DNA from: Forficula auricularia
Taxonomy: Eukaryota; Arthropoda; Insecta; Dermaptera; Forficulidae
Reading direction: 5' to 3'
DNA length: 64,000 nt
Assembly: GCA_024734495.1 (NCBI GenBank)
Contig: JALMQS010000128.1
Coordinates: 19,905,573 to 19,969,572 of the forward strand
Position numbers and translations under genes: made by a program. Shown here in pieces: positions 20,640 to 31,505 of the stretch. Within the stretch, counting starts at the first letter, position 1. Each line of letters starts with the position of its first letter. Below the pieces are notes generated by a model that searched no databases, had not been told where the DNA came from, and saw only the letters and a program-made list of their open reading frames with translations.

Positions 20640-21514
20640 ATAATTATATTTTCTGACAGATGTTTTTGGTACTTAATTTTTTAAATACTTGCTCAAGTGT
20701 TCTCAAAAAATCGGAATTCTGTACATAATGTATACTTAAACTGCAAAAAAATTATGTATTTAACCATGTGTAATTGTACATATTATTTACTTAATTTACT
20801 GACCATTAATTCTTAATTACTGTCTTATCTGGCTCATTCACATACATGGGTGCGTCCAGAGATTGACAATATTTTCATACAATAAATTTTATATCTAGGA
20901 AGGATATTCAAATATAGTGTTCCATTTACTTCCATTTGTAATTATTCATTGATATTTTCAGTAGAAATTAAAAAAAGGTAAACTGAATAATAGTAATTTA
21001 TATTCAAATTGCTTAAATTTAGACAACCTTCTCTTCAAGATGTTGAAAACATTGATTTTTAGTAAAGCCAGTTTGCAACCCCTGGCCTTGAATTATGAAT
21101 AATGAAAAAAATCCCTCGGTAACAATAAGTCTGTATACTTTCTAAAATAGACATTAGCTACGATTCTGGTCAAAATTAAGAGCTGTAACTTCCAGGATCT
21201 TTTAGATCTAGAATTAAAGATTGTTATCAGAAAAGCAAAACCAGGCAATTTCTTCCAAAGTTTGAATCAGATTTTAATTTCCTTAAACTGACATGAGATA
21301 GTCATTTCAATTACATTTGCCATCGTCAAGTATTCATGACTCTCAAGACTTAAAAATTACGAAAAGAAAATTCAATAAAAAAATTATAAGTAGTATTCAC
21401 AAGTAGGTACAAGTAAATTTATTAGTAAAAACACCAAAATCAAATCAACCCATATTCAGAAATGAGATATAAATTTCTTACTCTAATAAAATTAAAATTA
21501 GTTTACTAGGTAGG
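20640..21514. other. No gene recognised
   Basis: AT-rich sequence following the candidate small gene. No repeats or protein relics recognised. Confidence 0.35.
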
Positions 21515-21645
21515 TTTCACAAATAAAAGAAATGATATTTATGAGCAAGACCAATGTACTTATATATCGGATGAATCAATGTAAACTCCAGAAGATGGGC
21601 TCCTCTCCTGAAATTTATTTTAAGAAATATTTCTTTTATTTTTTA
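21515..21645 (-). repeat. Penelope-type terminal sequence, decayed
   Basis: CTAGGTAGGTTTCACAAATAAAAG, followed by GATGGGCTCCTCTCCTGAAAT, resembles the ends of the Penelope fragments at 6960 and 58036. The CTGATGA core is lost (CCAGAAGA), so no ribozyme is called. Confidence 0.4.
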
Positions 21646-21911
21646 AACTTATCCAGTAATCTAATTTTAATTTTATTAAATATGTTTTAGCTTGAACCAA
21701 CATCATGTTCACTGAACAAAATTTCTTACTCTAAAAAATAGTCGTCTTTTCTCTTTAACACAACTTTATTTTAAAATAAATTTAATTTAAAAAAAGTCAG
21801 TCTAATACTAAAAAGAAGGTTCACCCCTATATGTCAGAATGACACCTGTATTGTAAAAATAAAAACAAGGAGAAGTGGAAGAAATGTTTTGGCGTAGTTG
21901 AAGGTTCTATC

Positions 21912-22221
21912 CTTAGACCATGAAATATATAGGCACGCCCTGGTGTCGATTTGGTGAGGCCAACATCTAGAGAACTTGACGTCATCTGTAGGTAGGAACA
22001 CGCAGAAATAGCATGGCCACTATAGGAATTATTATACATTGAGATAAATTTAGCGTAGTTTAGATTATTTATTTTGGATTCCAATAATCGCAAATTAATA
22101 TTAAATTAATATAACCAAAATATTTATGCGAGAACGTGACGTCATCTGTAGGCGATGTTGGCCTCACTTCACTCTGTGTGGAGAGTAGCAGAGGGCGTGT
22201 CTATATATTTCATGGTCTAAG
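21912..22221. mobile_element. MITE with CTTAGACCATGAAATATATAG ends, 310 bp
   Basis: The ends CTTAGACCATGAAATATATA and the inverted copy are flanked by GTTCTATC at 21904-21911 and 22222-22229. Because the element ends in CC/GG the duplication could be read as 8 to 10 bp. Inside, GACGTCATCTGTAGG occurs twice, and GTGAGGCCAACATC faces GATGTTGGCCTCAC. Superfamily unassigned; 8-bp duplication would suit hAT. Confidence 0.75.
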
Positions 22222-22229
22222 GTTCTATC

Positions 22230-24070
22230 CATATAACATTGTTAATAAAAAGAAATCCTCTGATTGATGCAAATAAACATATACCTATATATTATATTGA
22301 ATGTCTATAATTTATCTAACTTAATCTGTTCAATTAACATGGTTTAATACCTATAACTTGACAAACTTAGGGAAATTAGGAATATTATTAAACGACGCTA
22401 GATGAACTTCAGTCTTATGATAAGAAGCTTAATTGTTGTTTATTTTTTTACTTATTTCTTTTTAATCAAGATACTAAGATGTGAAAAAAACCTCCGCCTA
22501 AATAGGATTTCGTAAATTCGATTTTAATATATTCTTAAAATATAACATTACAGCTTGCTGGATAAATTAAATACATTTAATATAATGATATTATAATCTA
22601 CTTAAATTTGATCAGTAAATTACACCAAAAGATCTGTTTCATTTAATTAGATAATGACTTTCAAGAATATAAAGTACAAATAATATTAAGAGCTAAATTT
22701 AATTGGTTCCGTATTTGACTTCACTTTTCTTCTTTTGAAAGTATTATTTCTATTAAGTTTATTCATTGTATTTTATGATGGTGACCTTTAAATATAGCTA
22801 TACGTAGTGTGTGTCATTGAGGGTAAAATGTAATTGAAATTACAAACTCATTTAAACGCAATCTGATTTAAAGTTTAGAATTTAGAACATCTGCTACTAC
22901 TTCTGATGTTCCTTTGCTTTTCTATCCTTGTTTCTAGATCTCTTAAGGAGGAGTGTTTTCGATTGGAGGCAAATGGTCAATGAATAGAAAGAGAGAGAGA
23001 GAAAAGTTTTCAGAGAGATACTCCACAAACTTGATTCTAATTTCGTTCTTTTATTGTCCCTTTGGCTTCGAAAAGTCCAGCTACTAAACTTCAATAGACA
23101 CGAAAATTGCCAAACTGAATGCTCTTCCATTTCCACTCTCACAGTTTTTATAATGTAATTTTTTTCACTTCTTTTTGAATATGTTGAAAACACTCAATCC
23201 CAAAAATTGTTCATTATCTAGTCCAGCAGCGTTCAAACCGCCAGTCAAGTATTTCTTACAAGAATATCAAGTTGATTTTAATAGTAATAATATGTTTAAA
23301 AATCATTTAGGGAAAAAGCTGAATAGGTTGTCGAACATTTTGGTTTATTTATTAGCTATGTTGCTATTAAATCTTTTTCTGATTAAAATTTGTTTAAATC
23401 ACAGATAATTATTTATATGGTAACTATTTATTGAAGACAAATACCAAATAATACAATATAACTGATAGAGTTTTTCTTCATGAGACGGACTGGTATAAAT
23501 ATAATACAATATAACTTTTGATCGGCTCATTCTGTGATCCTTCTCACTAGGGTGGACCTTAGCTATACCTGGTTAATTTTTTTTCTGAAAAGTTTTCCGG
23601 ACACCAGCTCAAATTAGAAGGTTAGATAAGAAAATAATTTCTACAAAATTTGAGATCGATCGGACAACGCGAAGAGGCGGTTCATCTCATTTACAAATTT
23701 GACATTTTTAGAATTTTTTTGTTATACACGTCTTAAAATTGAAACAAAGAATAAAAACATCGATGAGCATGAAATTAATAAAAATTATCTTCTGAAATCC
23801 CGCCTCTACCTTCGTTATTCAACAATTAATATACACATAGAGCAAAAGAAAAAAGTATTCAAGTGGGAATTCACTATATATTATGCCTACCTCCTAGGCG
23901 CATATCTAGAAAGAGATTTATTTGAGTAATATAAGTATAATAAAAATAAAAAAATTGTTATTGTGTATATATATATATATATATATTTAAAGAAAGGATT
24001 TAGCATTCACAAAGTAAATTAACAGAAATACGATTATTGTCTCGAAATAAATTTTATTTAACCAAATATG
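22230..24070. other. No gene recognised; (AT)n tract
   Basis: Mostly AT-rich. A GA-rich tract lies near 22988 and an (AT)n run at about 23966-23988. Plus frames at 23175-23408 and 23699-23929 start with ATG but show no domain and no good splice context. The passage 23530-23690 (GGTGGACCTTAGCTATACC, GGACAACGCGAAGAGGCGG) reads like an old repeat. Confidence 0.3.
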
Positions 24071-24075
24071 GAGTT

Positions 24076-24445
24076 TTACAAATTCACTGTCAATGTTGAT
24101 TTCCTACTGTCGGGGTATTTTTTTCTATATTCTGAAACAATTTGCATTATAAATTGTATCTCATCTTTGCTTCTTGAAATGATTTTATTGTATTCTTCCA
24201 TGAGTTTTACTCTTCTTTCAACGGTGTCGTTTACAACTTGAAGTTTTTCTACAATTTCCAGTCCAATTTGGAACTCCTATCATCTTCCCATTCAAGAGGT
24301 TTGTAAAAAATCCATTGGGATAGAAAATCTCACAAAAAATCCTCTTATATTTTGTGAAATGAAATTCTCGATGCCCTTTGTTAAAAAATTTTCCACATCA
24401 TTCGGAAAAATTTCGAAATTTTTCACAATGTTCTCACTGCTATCC
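24076..24445 (-). pseudogene. Decayed coding relic of an unidentified, probably mobile, gene
   Basis: Two open blocks lie end to end on the minus strand in different frames. The first (about 24294-24445) reads SENIVKNFEIFPNDVENFLT and goes on to SIPMDFLQTS before a stop. The second (24076-24272) contains GLEIVEKLQVVNDTVERRVK and, after a short stretch, DEIQFIMQIVSEYRKKYPD, ending in TVNL and TAA. The join needs a frameshift, so the gene is broken. The VNDT-ERRVKLM and Q..LQ.VSEYRKK.P pattern reminds me of the C-terminus of a multicopy uncharacterised arthropod protein. That is from memory and not verified. No terminal repeats were found. Confidence 0.4.
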
Positions 24446-25319
24446 AATCTTTAATTAAGATACAGTTTGGAAGCAAGATGGAAATATCCCGAATCCTAAT
24501 TTTTCTTCGTTGGTCAAAGTGAACATGAGCATCTACTACGATTTTAAGTTAGCCACATCAGTTAACTTAAAATCGGAGTGGGTGCTCATACTTGAGAATG
24601 ATCGCAGAATAGGCCGATCGATACATCGAAGTTATATTGTATTATTTGTTATTTGCATTCAATTAAGAGTCACGATATAAATAATTATGTGTGATTAAAA
24701 CAATATTTCATCCAAAAATTGTGGAGTATTGTCAGCGAACGGTGTGAGCTAGAAAGTTGAAAATTAGCGTAGAGCTTATTAACAGAAATATGTTTACCAA
24801 ATTTCAGCTCGATAACTACAGCAGTTACACACACTTGAATCCAATTTTTTCTAATTTTTGCATTTTTTATTCCAAAGTTCTGAAGATAGAAAGCCCAAAA
24901 TATAATGACACTCTTCGGTCCTAGGGTTATCGTGGGAATATTAATCCAGACAGAAAGACAAATTTATAAACACAATAATAAACAAAAAAAAAGCGAAAAT
25001 TTTCGAGTAGATTCATTACATCGGTAGACTTTAGGCTTTTCAAAAAGTTATAATTTTACAAGAGGTTTCTACTGATGTTTGGAAGGTTGCATATCTCTTT
25101 GGTCTTATTTTTCTAAATATATGTAACTGTGCTAAAAAAAATTTCTTAACACGAAATATAATAAATTTAAATAGAAACAGGAGAGAGGAGGTAATGTGGA
25201 CACTCCTCTGGATTTGATATTATTTAATATAAATTTTTATGTAAAGAATTGAGTATCTATTTGAGAAAGAAAGATTGAATTTTTTCTCAAAATCAACTTG
25301 TGATATTGAATCAATTAAT

Positions 25320-25562
25320 TTTAAGAACATGAATTTAGGTCATTTATCAAAGATATTAATAGATAAGTTTATATTGCATGTAGGAGGGTTTTGTCGTTAT
25401 ATATTGCATGTTTGGAGGTGAGTGTCTCAAGGGTCTGGACTAGTTGCCCGGAAAGCATACTAGTGCTTGGGTTCGACTCCCGAGGGGACAAAACCCTCCT
25501 ACATGCAATATAAACTTATCTATTAATATCTTTGATAAATGACCTAAATTCATGTTCTTAAA
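25320..25562 (+). repeat. 76-bp inverted repeats around a tRNA-like unit
   Basis: Arms 25320-25395 and 25487-25562 are near-perfect inverted copies (including CATGAATTTAGGTCATTT, AAGTTTATATTGCATGTAGG, AGGGTTTTGTC). Between them GGTCTGGACTAGTTGCCCGG and CTTGGGTTCGACTCCCGAGG form a box A-like and box B-like pair. CTTGG and CCGAG close a T-arm with the loop GTTCGACTC. The same T-arm and GAGGGG border occur in the units at 40299 and 40885. Confidence 0.6.
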
Positions 25563-25853
25563 AATAAATTTTTATGTTTTGCTCTCTAGATTTCCATGGC
25601 CACATATGTTCTGGCAGCAAAGTGTTTATATTTCTAAAATAAAGAACTGATTAGATTTTGGATTTTCTAGATTTTTAATTCAGGGTTTAAAAAGTAGAAA
25701 AAATTAGAAAAATTAGAATTCAATAGCTATATTGGAAGCTATTCAATAATTCTAATTAATTAAGTAAATCTGGATCATTAGTTCTTAATAATAAACTGCA
25801 CCTTTCGGCCAACTCACTGTTGCCTTATTTCTAGGCGCGTCGACAGAAACCTC

Positions 25854-26595
25854 CCAAACATATCATTCGGCTCAAACTCACTAGAATTCAGGGATAAAAT
25901 TTTAATGCTAGGCGTAACTCTAGGGTCTGACCTTTCATGAAATGACCATATCTCAACCACTGCTAAAGCTGCAGCGCGCAAGCTCGGTCTCCTATTTAGG
26001 TCTAGACGCTGTTATACTCCCAGTCAACTTCTTATACTGTATAAGGCTCAAATTCGTCCCTGTCTTGAATATGGGTCTCATCTGTGGAGGGGTGGCTCCA
26101 AGCATTCTCTTGCTACACTGGATGCGATTCAGAAGCGAGCAATTAAACTAATAGGAGACCCGGTTCTAACCAACTTACTCGACTCCCTGAATCACCGAAG
26201 AACCGTTTCTGCCCTTTCCCTGTACTACAGACACTATCACGATGTCTGTTCAGTCGAGCTGAAATCAATTATCCCCCCTAAAGACATCTTTACGAGAAAC
26301 ACGCTGTTTTTGAACGGTCAGCACCCCTTCGCTGTCAAATTGGATAAAAGTAGAACAAGCGCTTTCGCCAACTCTTTTATCCCTATGACCTCCAGAGACT
26401 GGAACTCGATCCCTCCCACCATCTTTCCCGCGACTTATAACCTTCGGCTATTTAAGACCCGTATCCACAGACGACCCCCGCCCAGCCCATAAAATTCTTC
26501 CTTCTTCTTTTCACGATGGAGGGGCCAATCCAGGCCTTTAGGAGATTGCACCTTTTTGGTGTAACTCCTTCTCTCATCATTTTCATAAAAAAAAA
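25854..26595 (+). pseudogene. Jockey/CR1-like non-LTR reverse transcriptase, C-terminal part with 3' UTR
   Basis: This is the longest copy of a family with at least seven truncated members in the window. The frame reads, in order: LMLGVTLGSDLS with an in-frame TGA where relatives have Trp, DAIQKRAIKLIGDP, LYYRHYHDVCS, FTRNTLFLNGQHPF, SFIPMTSRDWNSIP and LFKTRIHRR. This order is the standard C-terminal region downstream of the RT catalytic core in this retroposon group. The YADD-containing catalytic part is absent. The coding part ends at 26492. It is followed by TCTTCTTTTCACGATGG, TTTTTGGTGTAACTCC, TCATCATTTTCAT and an A-run. The element would have copied itself through target-primed reverse transcription; this copy is dead. 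Confidence 0.8.
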
Positions 26596-26626
26596 GTTTC
26601 AACTAAATAGTTATTTTGAAACTTTG

Positions 26627-28337
26627 TGTTAGGGAAGACCTAAATTGATGACTAAGTTTATACGGATTCACGGACGAACAGCTAATCCCTACATAAGCGG
26701 TATAAAATAAATGCGAACGCGTATTCCTTAATTATCGGTCTACCTTGGGAAAACACGAATATCCAAGATTGAGGGATTCGTTACCATAGACGTGTTTTTA
26801 TAACCCTGTCCGGTACTAAAAAGTACTTGATTGCAGATTCGGATAGTTAAAAGATATATTAGCAAAAAACTTTCATAGATTATTATTAAAAAATAAATGT
26901 AAGGAATATTTTGTGGAAAGTTAAATTCAGAAAATAATGATTAATAATTTTTTAATTAAAATAATGAAATTATATTTTAATTAACAAAGAGTATTTATTA
27001 TTTAAACAATAATGAGTAAAGTATTATAAATTCTTTATAACAAAGAGTGCAATTTGAATTAAATAATAATTGTTTTAATACATATATTATAATCAGTACT
27101 TATCTTAAAAATAAGATGAATAAATTTCCTCTGTCAATTATTGAGGTAAATTGGTAAACAGATATCAATTCAATACAGATGCTTCTTCATCACAAAAGCC
27201 AATATCTAGATGATCTCGACAGAACAGGTGGTTTAAGGTATGATCACAGCAGAGATGTTTTGAAGAGAGTGATGGCAGGAGAGGGGTAAGAAATTCCCCT
27301 GGCTTCCCTTGTCCTTGAGCATACGTCACAGATCAAGATGGCGTCGGTAGTAATGAAGTTAATTATTTTTCTTGTTAAATAAGAAAATATACAAGAATTT
27401 CAGGTTTATCCAAGTTTGGAATGAAACGTCTTGTGAAAGGTGACAATATAGTCTGATGAAGCCTGTTCCAGTTGAGCTCAGGGAATAAAATTATTTCCAG
27501 GGCCAACAAAAGTATATTAGGGTATTTCCAACTTCGTAAAGATTTACAGCCCACTTTTTAAAAGCCGATGGCTATTTTACGGAAATCCACAATTAAATAT
27601 AAAAAGAACCAATACAAATGGCCTTTAAACACATATAAAATAAAACTTGGAACAAGTAAAAAATGGCTTCTAGAGAGACTGCCCTCCAAATAGGGCTTGC
27701 TCCCAAAAGATCAACCGACCAGTTCGGTGATATGAACAAGAAAATGGCTTCGGCGAGGAGACAGACCCCCAAGTAGGGCTTGCTCCTATAATGCCGAACC
27801 AGCTAGTTCGAGAACATGATCAAGAGTGAAAAGGCTCTCTAGCGAGAGACCGAACGGTTAGAAAAAGGAATGGGAAAGCGAGTTATGTTATCTCAACTGT
27901 GATTGGTAGAGGGTTAATCTTTCAACCAATAAGAATTAATCTTTCTGTTCAAGTCGGTGAGAGGTTTACTGGCTTGTGTGAGTGAAGCAACTGTCGACAT
28001 ATATTTTGACCTTGAAGCGAAATAAGATATATTTTTTCTTTATTAAAATAAACAAAGTCGTTTATAAATTCAAATATTTTAAAGCGATTTGGTAATAAAA
28101 GCGATGCTTTTATTATTGAACTTTTAAACCTATGTATAAAAAATATCAAATTTAAAGTAAATATACTCTTTAAAATGAATTATTTTCAGTTAATGAAGTA
28201 AATATAAACTTATTATTTAATAAATGATTGCTTTTATAAAATAGTTATTCCTTGAAATATTCAAAGAGATAAAAAAAATTAAAAATAAAATAATATAATA
28301 AAAAAGCTCAAACTTCAAATTCACTGAAGTTTGACCA
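26627..28337 (-). repeat. 3' LTR of the BEL/Pao element, 1711 bp
   Basis: It starts (minus strand) TGGTCAAACTTCAGTGAATT and ends CCCTAACA. The half nearer 28337 (U3 side) is almost the same as the other LTR. The outer roughly 800 bp (26627-27430) differs by many one- to three-base insertions and deletions. The small frame at 27949-28149 is present in both LTRs but shows no domain. Confidence 0.9.
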
Positions 28338-28555
28338 TACTGGCCACCTTCGAAAAGTTTTCTTTTCGTTACAATAATTCATTGAGTTAATAAAGTTTCT
28401 ATCTTAGTGGCTGATATGGTTTTGTTTACTTAATAGTAAGCACACAATTTCACTTTCACTTTAACATAAAAAAAAGAAACACTGATTGCACTTAACAATG
28501 ATAGTGCCTTAGAAAACTAATAATCTTAAAATTATACTTAAAAGGTATTACAAAA

Positions 28556-28790
28556 TTAAATATGTTTAAAGCTTTGTGAGAGTTTATAATTTCTGTCATT
28601 GACATGTTCTAAGACAGGTAACTGTACTAACGGTTGACCCACCAAGAAATGACCAGGAGACAAATAATCAAAACTGTCTGTCTCCTCAGAGAGTGGAGTC
28701 AAAGGTCGAGAATTCAGGACAGATTCAACCTGACATAGAAGAGTCTGCAGCTCCATCAACGTTAAGGAGCTGTTGCCCATAATTCTTTTT
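28556..28790 (-). pseudogene. BEL/Pao integrase C-terminal fragment
   Basis: The minus strand reads KRIMGNSSLTLMELQTLLCQ, then VESVLNSRPLTPLSEE, DYLSPGHFLVGQPL and a short tail to a stop at 28556. This is the end of the integrase core and start of its C-terminal domain in BEL/Pao Pol. The catalytic D,D(35)E part upstream is missing, because the preceding sequence is the out-of-frame end of the gag-protease ORF. It marks the right side of the internal deletion. Confidence 0.8.
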
Positions 28791-30974
28791 TAATGTGGTA
28801 TTTCGCCAATTTAAATGACTATTCCTTTTTCTCTTTCTTTTTCTTTTTAAATTGTTAACCTTGTTAAATTTTTCATTTTGCTTTTTAAGCATTACAAGTG
28901 ACTTGGGAAAAGAATCTCCGAGTGGAGGAGGGTTTAATTTAAAAGGTAGTGCAACCTGAAGTTGATTGTTATCTATTTGCTTTATGCTAGATAAGAATTG
29001 CATTTCAGCATTTGAATTATTCACTATTTTATGATCTGGAACTGAGTCCAGTTCAACTAGTTTTAATAAGTTTGAATTTAATTCGGCTAAAGAGCCTTTT
29101 AGGTGACAATTTTTTACTTTTTTAGGGTAAGCTACCTTATGGAGGGGGTCAGCTTTGCCAAATACCACCCAACCCAACGAGGTGTTTTGTGCCACTAAAT
29201 TTTGGCTGTCATTTTTCAAAATGTCACCGAGGACTAATTTAGAAAATATGTCTGCACCAATTAAAATTTCTACTCTTCCTGGTGTACCAAACAATTTGTC
29301 TGCTAGAGGGAGGCCCTGCAAGAAGGTGAATTGACTCCTTTTCAAAGGTACAGAGGGGATGGTCAGATTCAAATCTTTAACAACGTAAAAATCGGCATTA
29401 AATTCTAAAGAGTTGTCAACTACAGAATTAAAAGTTAAATTAACAAATTGACTAGCTGTGGCAAGATGCTGGTCGTTCAAACCCCTAACTGAAAGCAGTG
29501 TGGGTGAGCTTTTCAAACCCAATAGTTTAACTGCGGCTTCGGAAATAAGAGAAATTTCACTACCGGCGTCAATAAAGGCATTGACGCATACCTGTTGACC
29601 TTGGTAATCGAAGGCTTTGATTTGGGCTCTGCTCAATAAGGTTGTGGAACCACAGACTCGAACATGTGAGACTTGTCCTTTCTTTTCAGTAGAAGTGTCC
29701 GAATTAGTAGCATTCTTGACCTCCGACTTTTGTTTCTGTTTGACTGAACCACTCTCCGAGTCCTTGTGTGAGCCATCCGTTTTGGTACTAGAAAAATGCA
29801 AAAGGGCTGAATGAGTACGTGAACATTGGTTGCAGTTGCTTCGTCCACAAACCGAAACGGAATGTTGTGAAGAAAAGCATTTTAAACATAAATTGTTGTT
29901 TCTTATTAAAACAAACCTTTCATATGGCTTTAATGCAATAAATTTGGGACATCTACCCACCCAATGTTGGGCTTTACAAGCTATGCAGCTATTATCAGGC
30001 TCTTTAGCTTGCAAATTTAAAGTTTTGGCATTAAAGTTATTTTTGGTAAAAGTTTTATTTTTATTAACAGTTTGTGCGTGTGATTCCAGATAAGAATCTG
30101 CACGTTTTTCAATAAATTCTAATAAGGATTCTAAAATTGGTATTTGATCATTATCTAAAGTTAAATACCAATCCTGTTGTGCCTTAGGATCCAATTTGGA
30201 AGACACTAACTTGACTAAAATAATGTTCCACTGATCTGTCTCTATTTTTAAATTATTTAATTGCAAAACAATTTGCTTGACAGTTGTGGTTAAATGGTGA
30301 TACATTTTAGCATTTGGTGAAGTAATAACTTTCAAATCGAATAGTTCGTCTAACAAGTCGAAAACAATCTTTCGGTACTTGTAGTACTTGCTATGAATCA
30401 AATCAAGTGCAATTTGATAATTGTCATTAGTGACTTCTAAGTGACGAATGTGATTTAGAGGTTCATCACCTAAGAAACTTTTTAAATAAATTAATTTTTG
30501 ACAAGGAGAAAGCTGTGCATTTTCACCTATGGAGGCATTAAACTGATGTAAAAAAGCTGGATATCTAGTATATAAACCATTAAACTTTTCCAAATTAATT
30601 TTAGGAAGATTTATTTGTAAGCTGCTTATATTAGAATTTTCAGAACTGCTTTGTGAGTCAGTTGACTTACTAACAGTCTGCAGCTTGTCTAAAGCATCCA
30701 TAACATTGAGTTCTAGCGTTTTAAGCTGACTAATTGTTGAGGATATCTCCGGCAATATGAGATCAACCGGTTGTATATCCTGTAAGCCATGTTGGTAAAT
30801 GTATTGCCTACAGTTCTTAACTTCCTCAATAATAGCTTTTAAATCTTCTAGGCATTTGTTGCCTGAAGTTGCAGAAATAGATTCCCTATCATTTATGAAA
30901 GTCAGGCAATCTCTACTTCCGTCTTTGGCTGAGGCCCAAATGCCTGTAATGTATTTGACTTGCTTTTGAGTCAT
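28725..30974 (-). CDS. BEL/Pao Gag-protease polyprotein with truncated RT, 749 residues
   Basis: It opens at ATG 30974 (MTQKQVKYITGIW). About residues 110-260 form the Gag domain known as DUF1759 in BEL/Pao elements (KFNGLYTRYPAFLHQFNASI, SFLGDEPLNHIRHL, LLDELFDL). Cysteine-rich zinc knuckles follow at about 340-400 (CIACKAQHWVGRC, CLKCFSSQHSVSVC). The aspartic protease (DUF1758-type) begins near 440 and its active site is FIDAGSEISLIS. After it come LIGADIFSKLVLGD and LGWVVFGKAD, then the very start of RT (VALPFKLNPPPLGDSFPKSL). The frame then goes into a lysine/arginine-rich KRKRKRKRNSHLNW and reads the integrase region out of frame to a stop at 28725. Intact Pol would be over a thousand residues longer. 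Gag packages element RNA in the cytoplasm and the protease processes it; no replication is possible without RT. Confidence 0.85.
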   Translation of the reverse strand: MTQKQVKYITGIWASAKDGSRDCLTFINDRESISATSGNKCLEDLKAIIEEVKNCRQYIYQHGLQDIQPVDLILPEISSTISQLKTLELNVMDALDKLQTVSKSTDSQSSSENSNISSLQINLPKINLEKFNGLYTRYPAFLHQFNASIGENAQLSPCQKLIYLKSFLGDEPLNHIRHLEVTNDNYQIALDLIHSKYYKYRKIVFDLLDELFDLKVITSPNAKMYHHLTTTVKQIVLQLNNLKIETDQWNIILVKLVSSKLDPKAQQDWYLTLDNDQIPILESLLEFIEKRADSYLESHAQTVNKNKTFTKNNFNAKTLNLQAKEPDNSCIACKAQHWVGRCPKFIALKPYERFVLIRNNNLCLKCFSSQHSVSVCGRSNCNQCSRTHSALLHFSSTKTDGSHKDSESGSVKQKQKSEVKNATNSDTSTEKKGQVSHVRVCGSTTLLSRAQIKAFDYQGQQVCVNAFIDAGSEISLISEAAVKLLGLKSSPTLLSVRGLNDQHLATASQFVNLTFNSVVDNSLEFNADFYVVKDLNLTIPSVPLKRSQFTFLQGLPLADKLFGTPGRVEILIGADIFSKLVLGDILKNDSQNLVAQNTSLGWVVFGKADPLHKVAYPKKVKNCHLKGSLAELNSNLLKLVELDSVPDHKIVNNSNAEMQFLSSIKQIDNNQLQVALPFKLNPPPLGDSFPKSLVMLKKQNEKFNKVNNLKRKRKRKRNSHLNWRNTTLKKNYGQQLLNVDGAADSSMSG

Positions 30975-31485
30975 TTTTATATAATTAAATTATTAAAATT
31001 TATTTATTTTTAATATAAATTATAATAAACAAGTTTAATATTTGTTAAAATAATAAACAGTTTGGTTGATTAATACTAAATTGATTAATCTGATTTGTTT
31101 ATATAAAATTGTTATATAACTTAACTAAATGTTTATATAAAAAATTTGATTAATTATTGAATTAATTATCGTATCGAGTCACAAATGGTCGCCACTGAAT
31201 GAACGTTCCACAAAATAAATAAATATAAATATTGCGTTTGATAAAAACTCTTTACATTTAAAGAATGATTCAAATTTAATGTTTGTTTACATTCCAGCTG
31301 TCAAAATATAAAATGACACTTTGGCAGCTGTCAATGTTTGTTTACTAACAACAGTAAAAATGTTCAACTTAAAGTTTGTTTTAATTAAACAAAACGTTTG
31401 CAAAATATAAAAATTTGCTAAATAATGAAAGCTTTTTGTTAAACAAAAGTTTGTCTTGTCAAAAACGATCGACAGTATGTTTTGT

Positions 31486-31502
31486 CCTGTCACGTGTTGC
31501 CA
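31486..31502 (-). promoter_or_regulatory. Probable tRNA primer-binding site of the BEL/Pao element
   Basis: Three bases inside the 5' LTR the minus strand reads TGGCAACACGTGACAGG. A start with TGG and this pattern resemble primer-binding sites complementary to tRNA-Arg in animal LTR elements (TGGCGACCGTGAC...), but with mismatches. The assignment of the tRNA is tentative. Confidence 0.5.
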
Positions 31503-31505
31503 GTA

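Noticed and set aside
21819..21832. GGTTCACCCCTA as a fourth end of the CGAGGGGTGAACC MITE
   Set aside because: No inverted partner or 8-bp duplication nearby; the match is too short.
27949..28149. 66-residue minus ORF repeated at 32840-33040
   Set aside because: It is repeated only because it lies in both LTRs of the BEL/Pao element; the translation is low-complexity.
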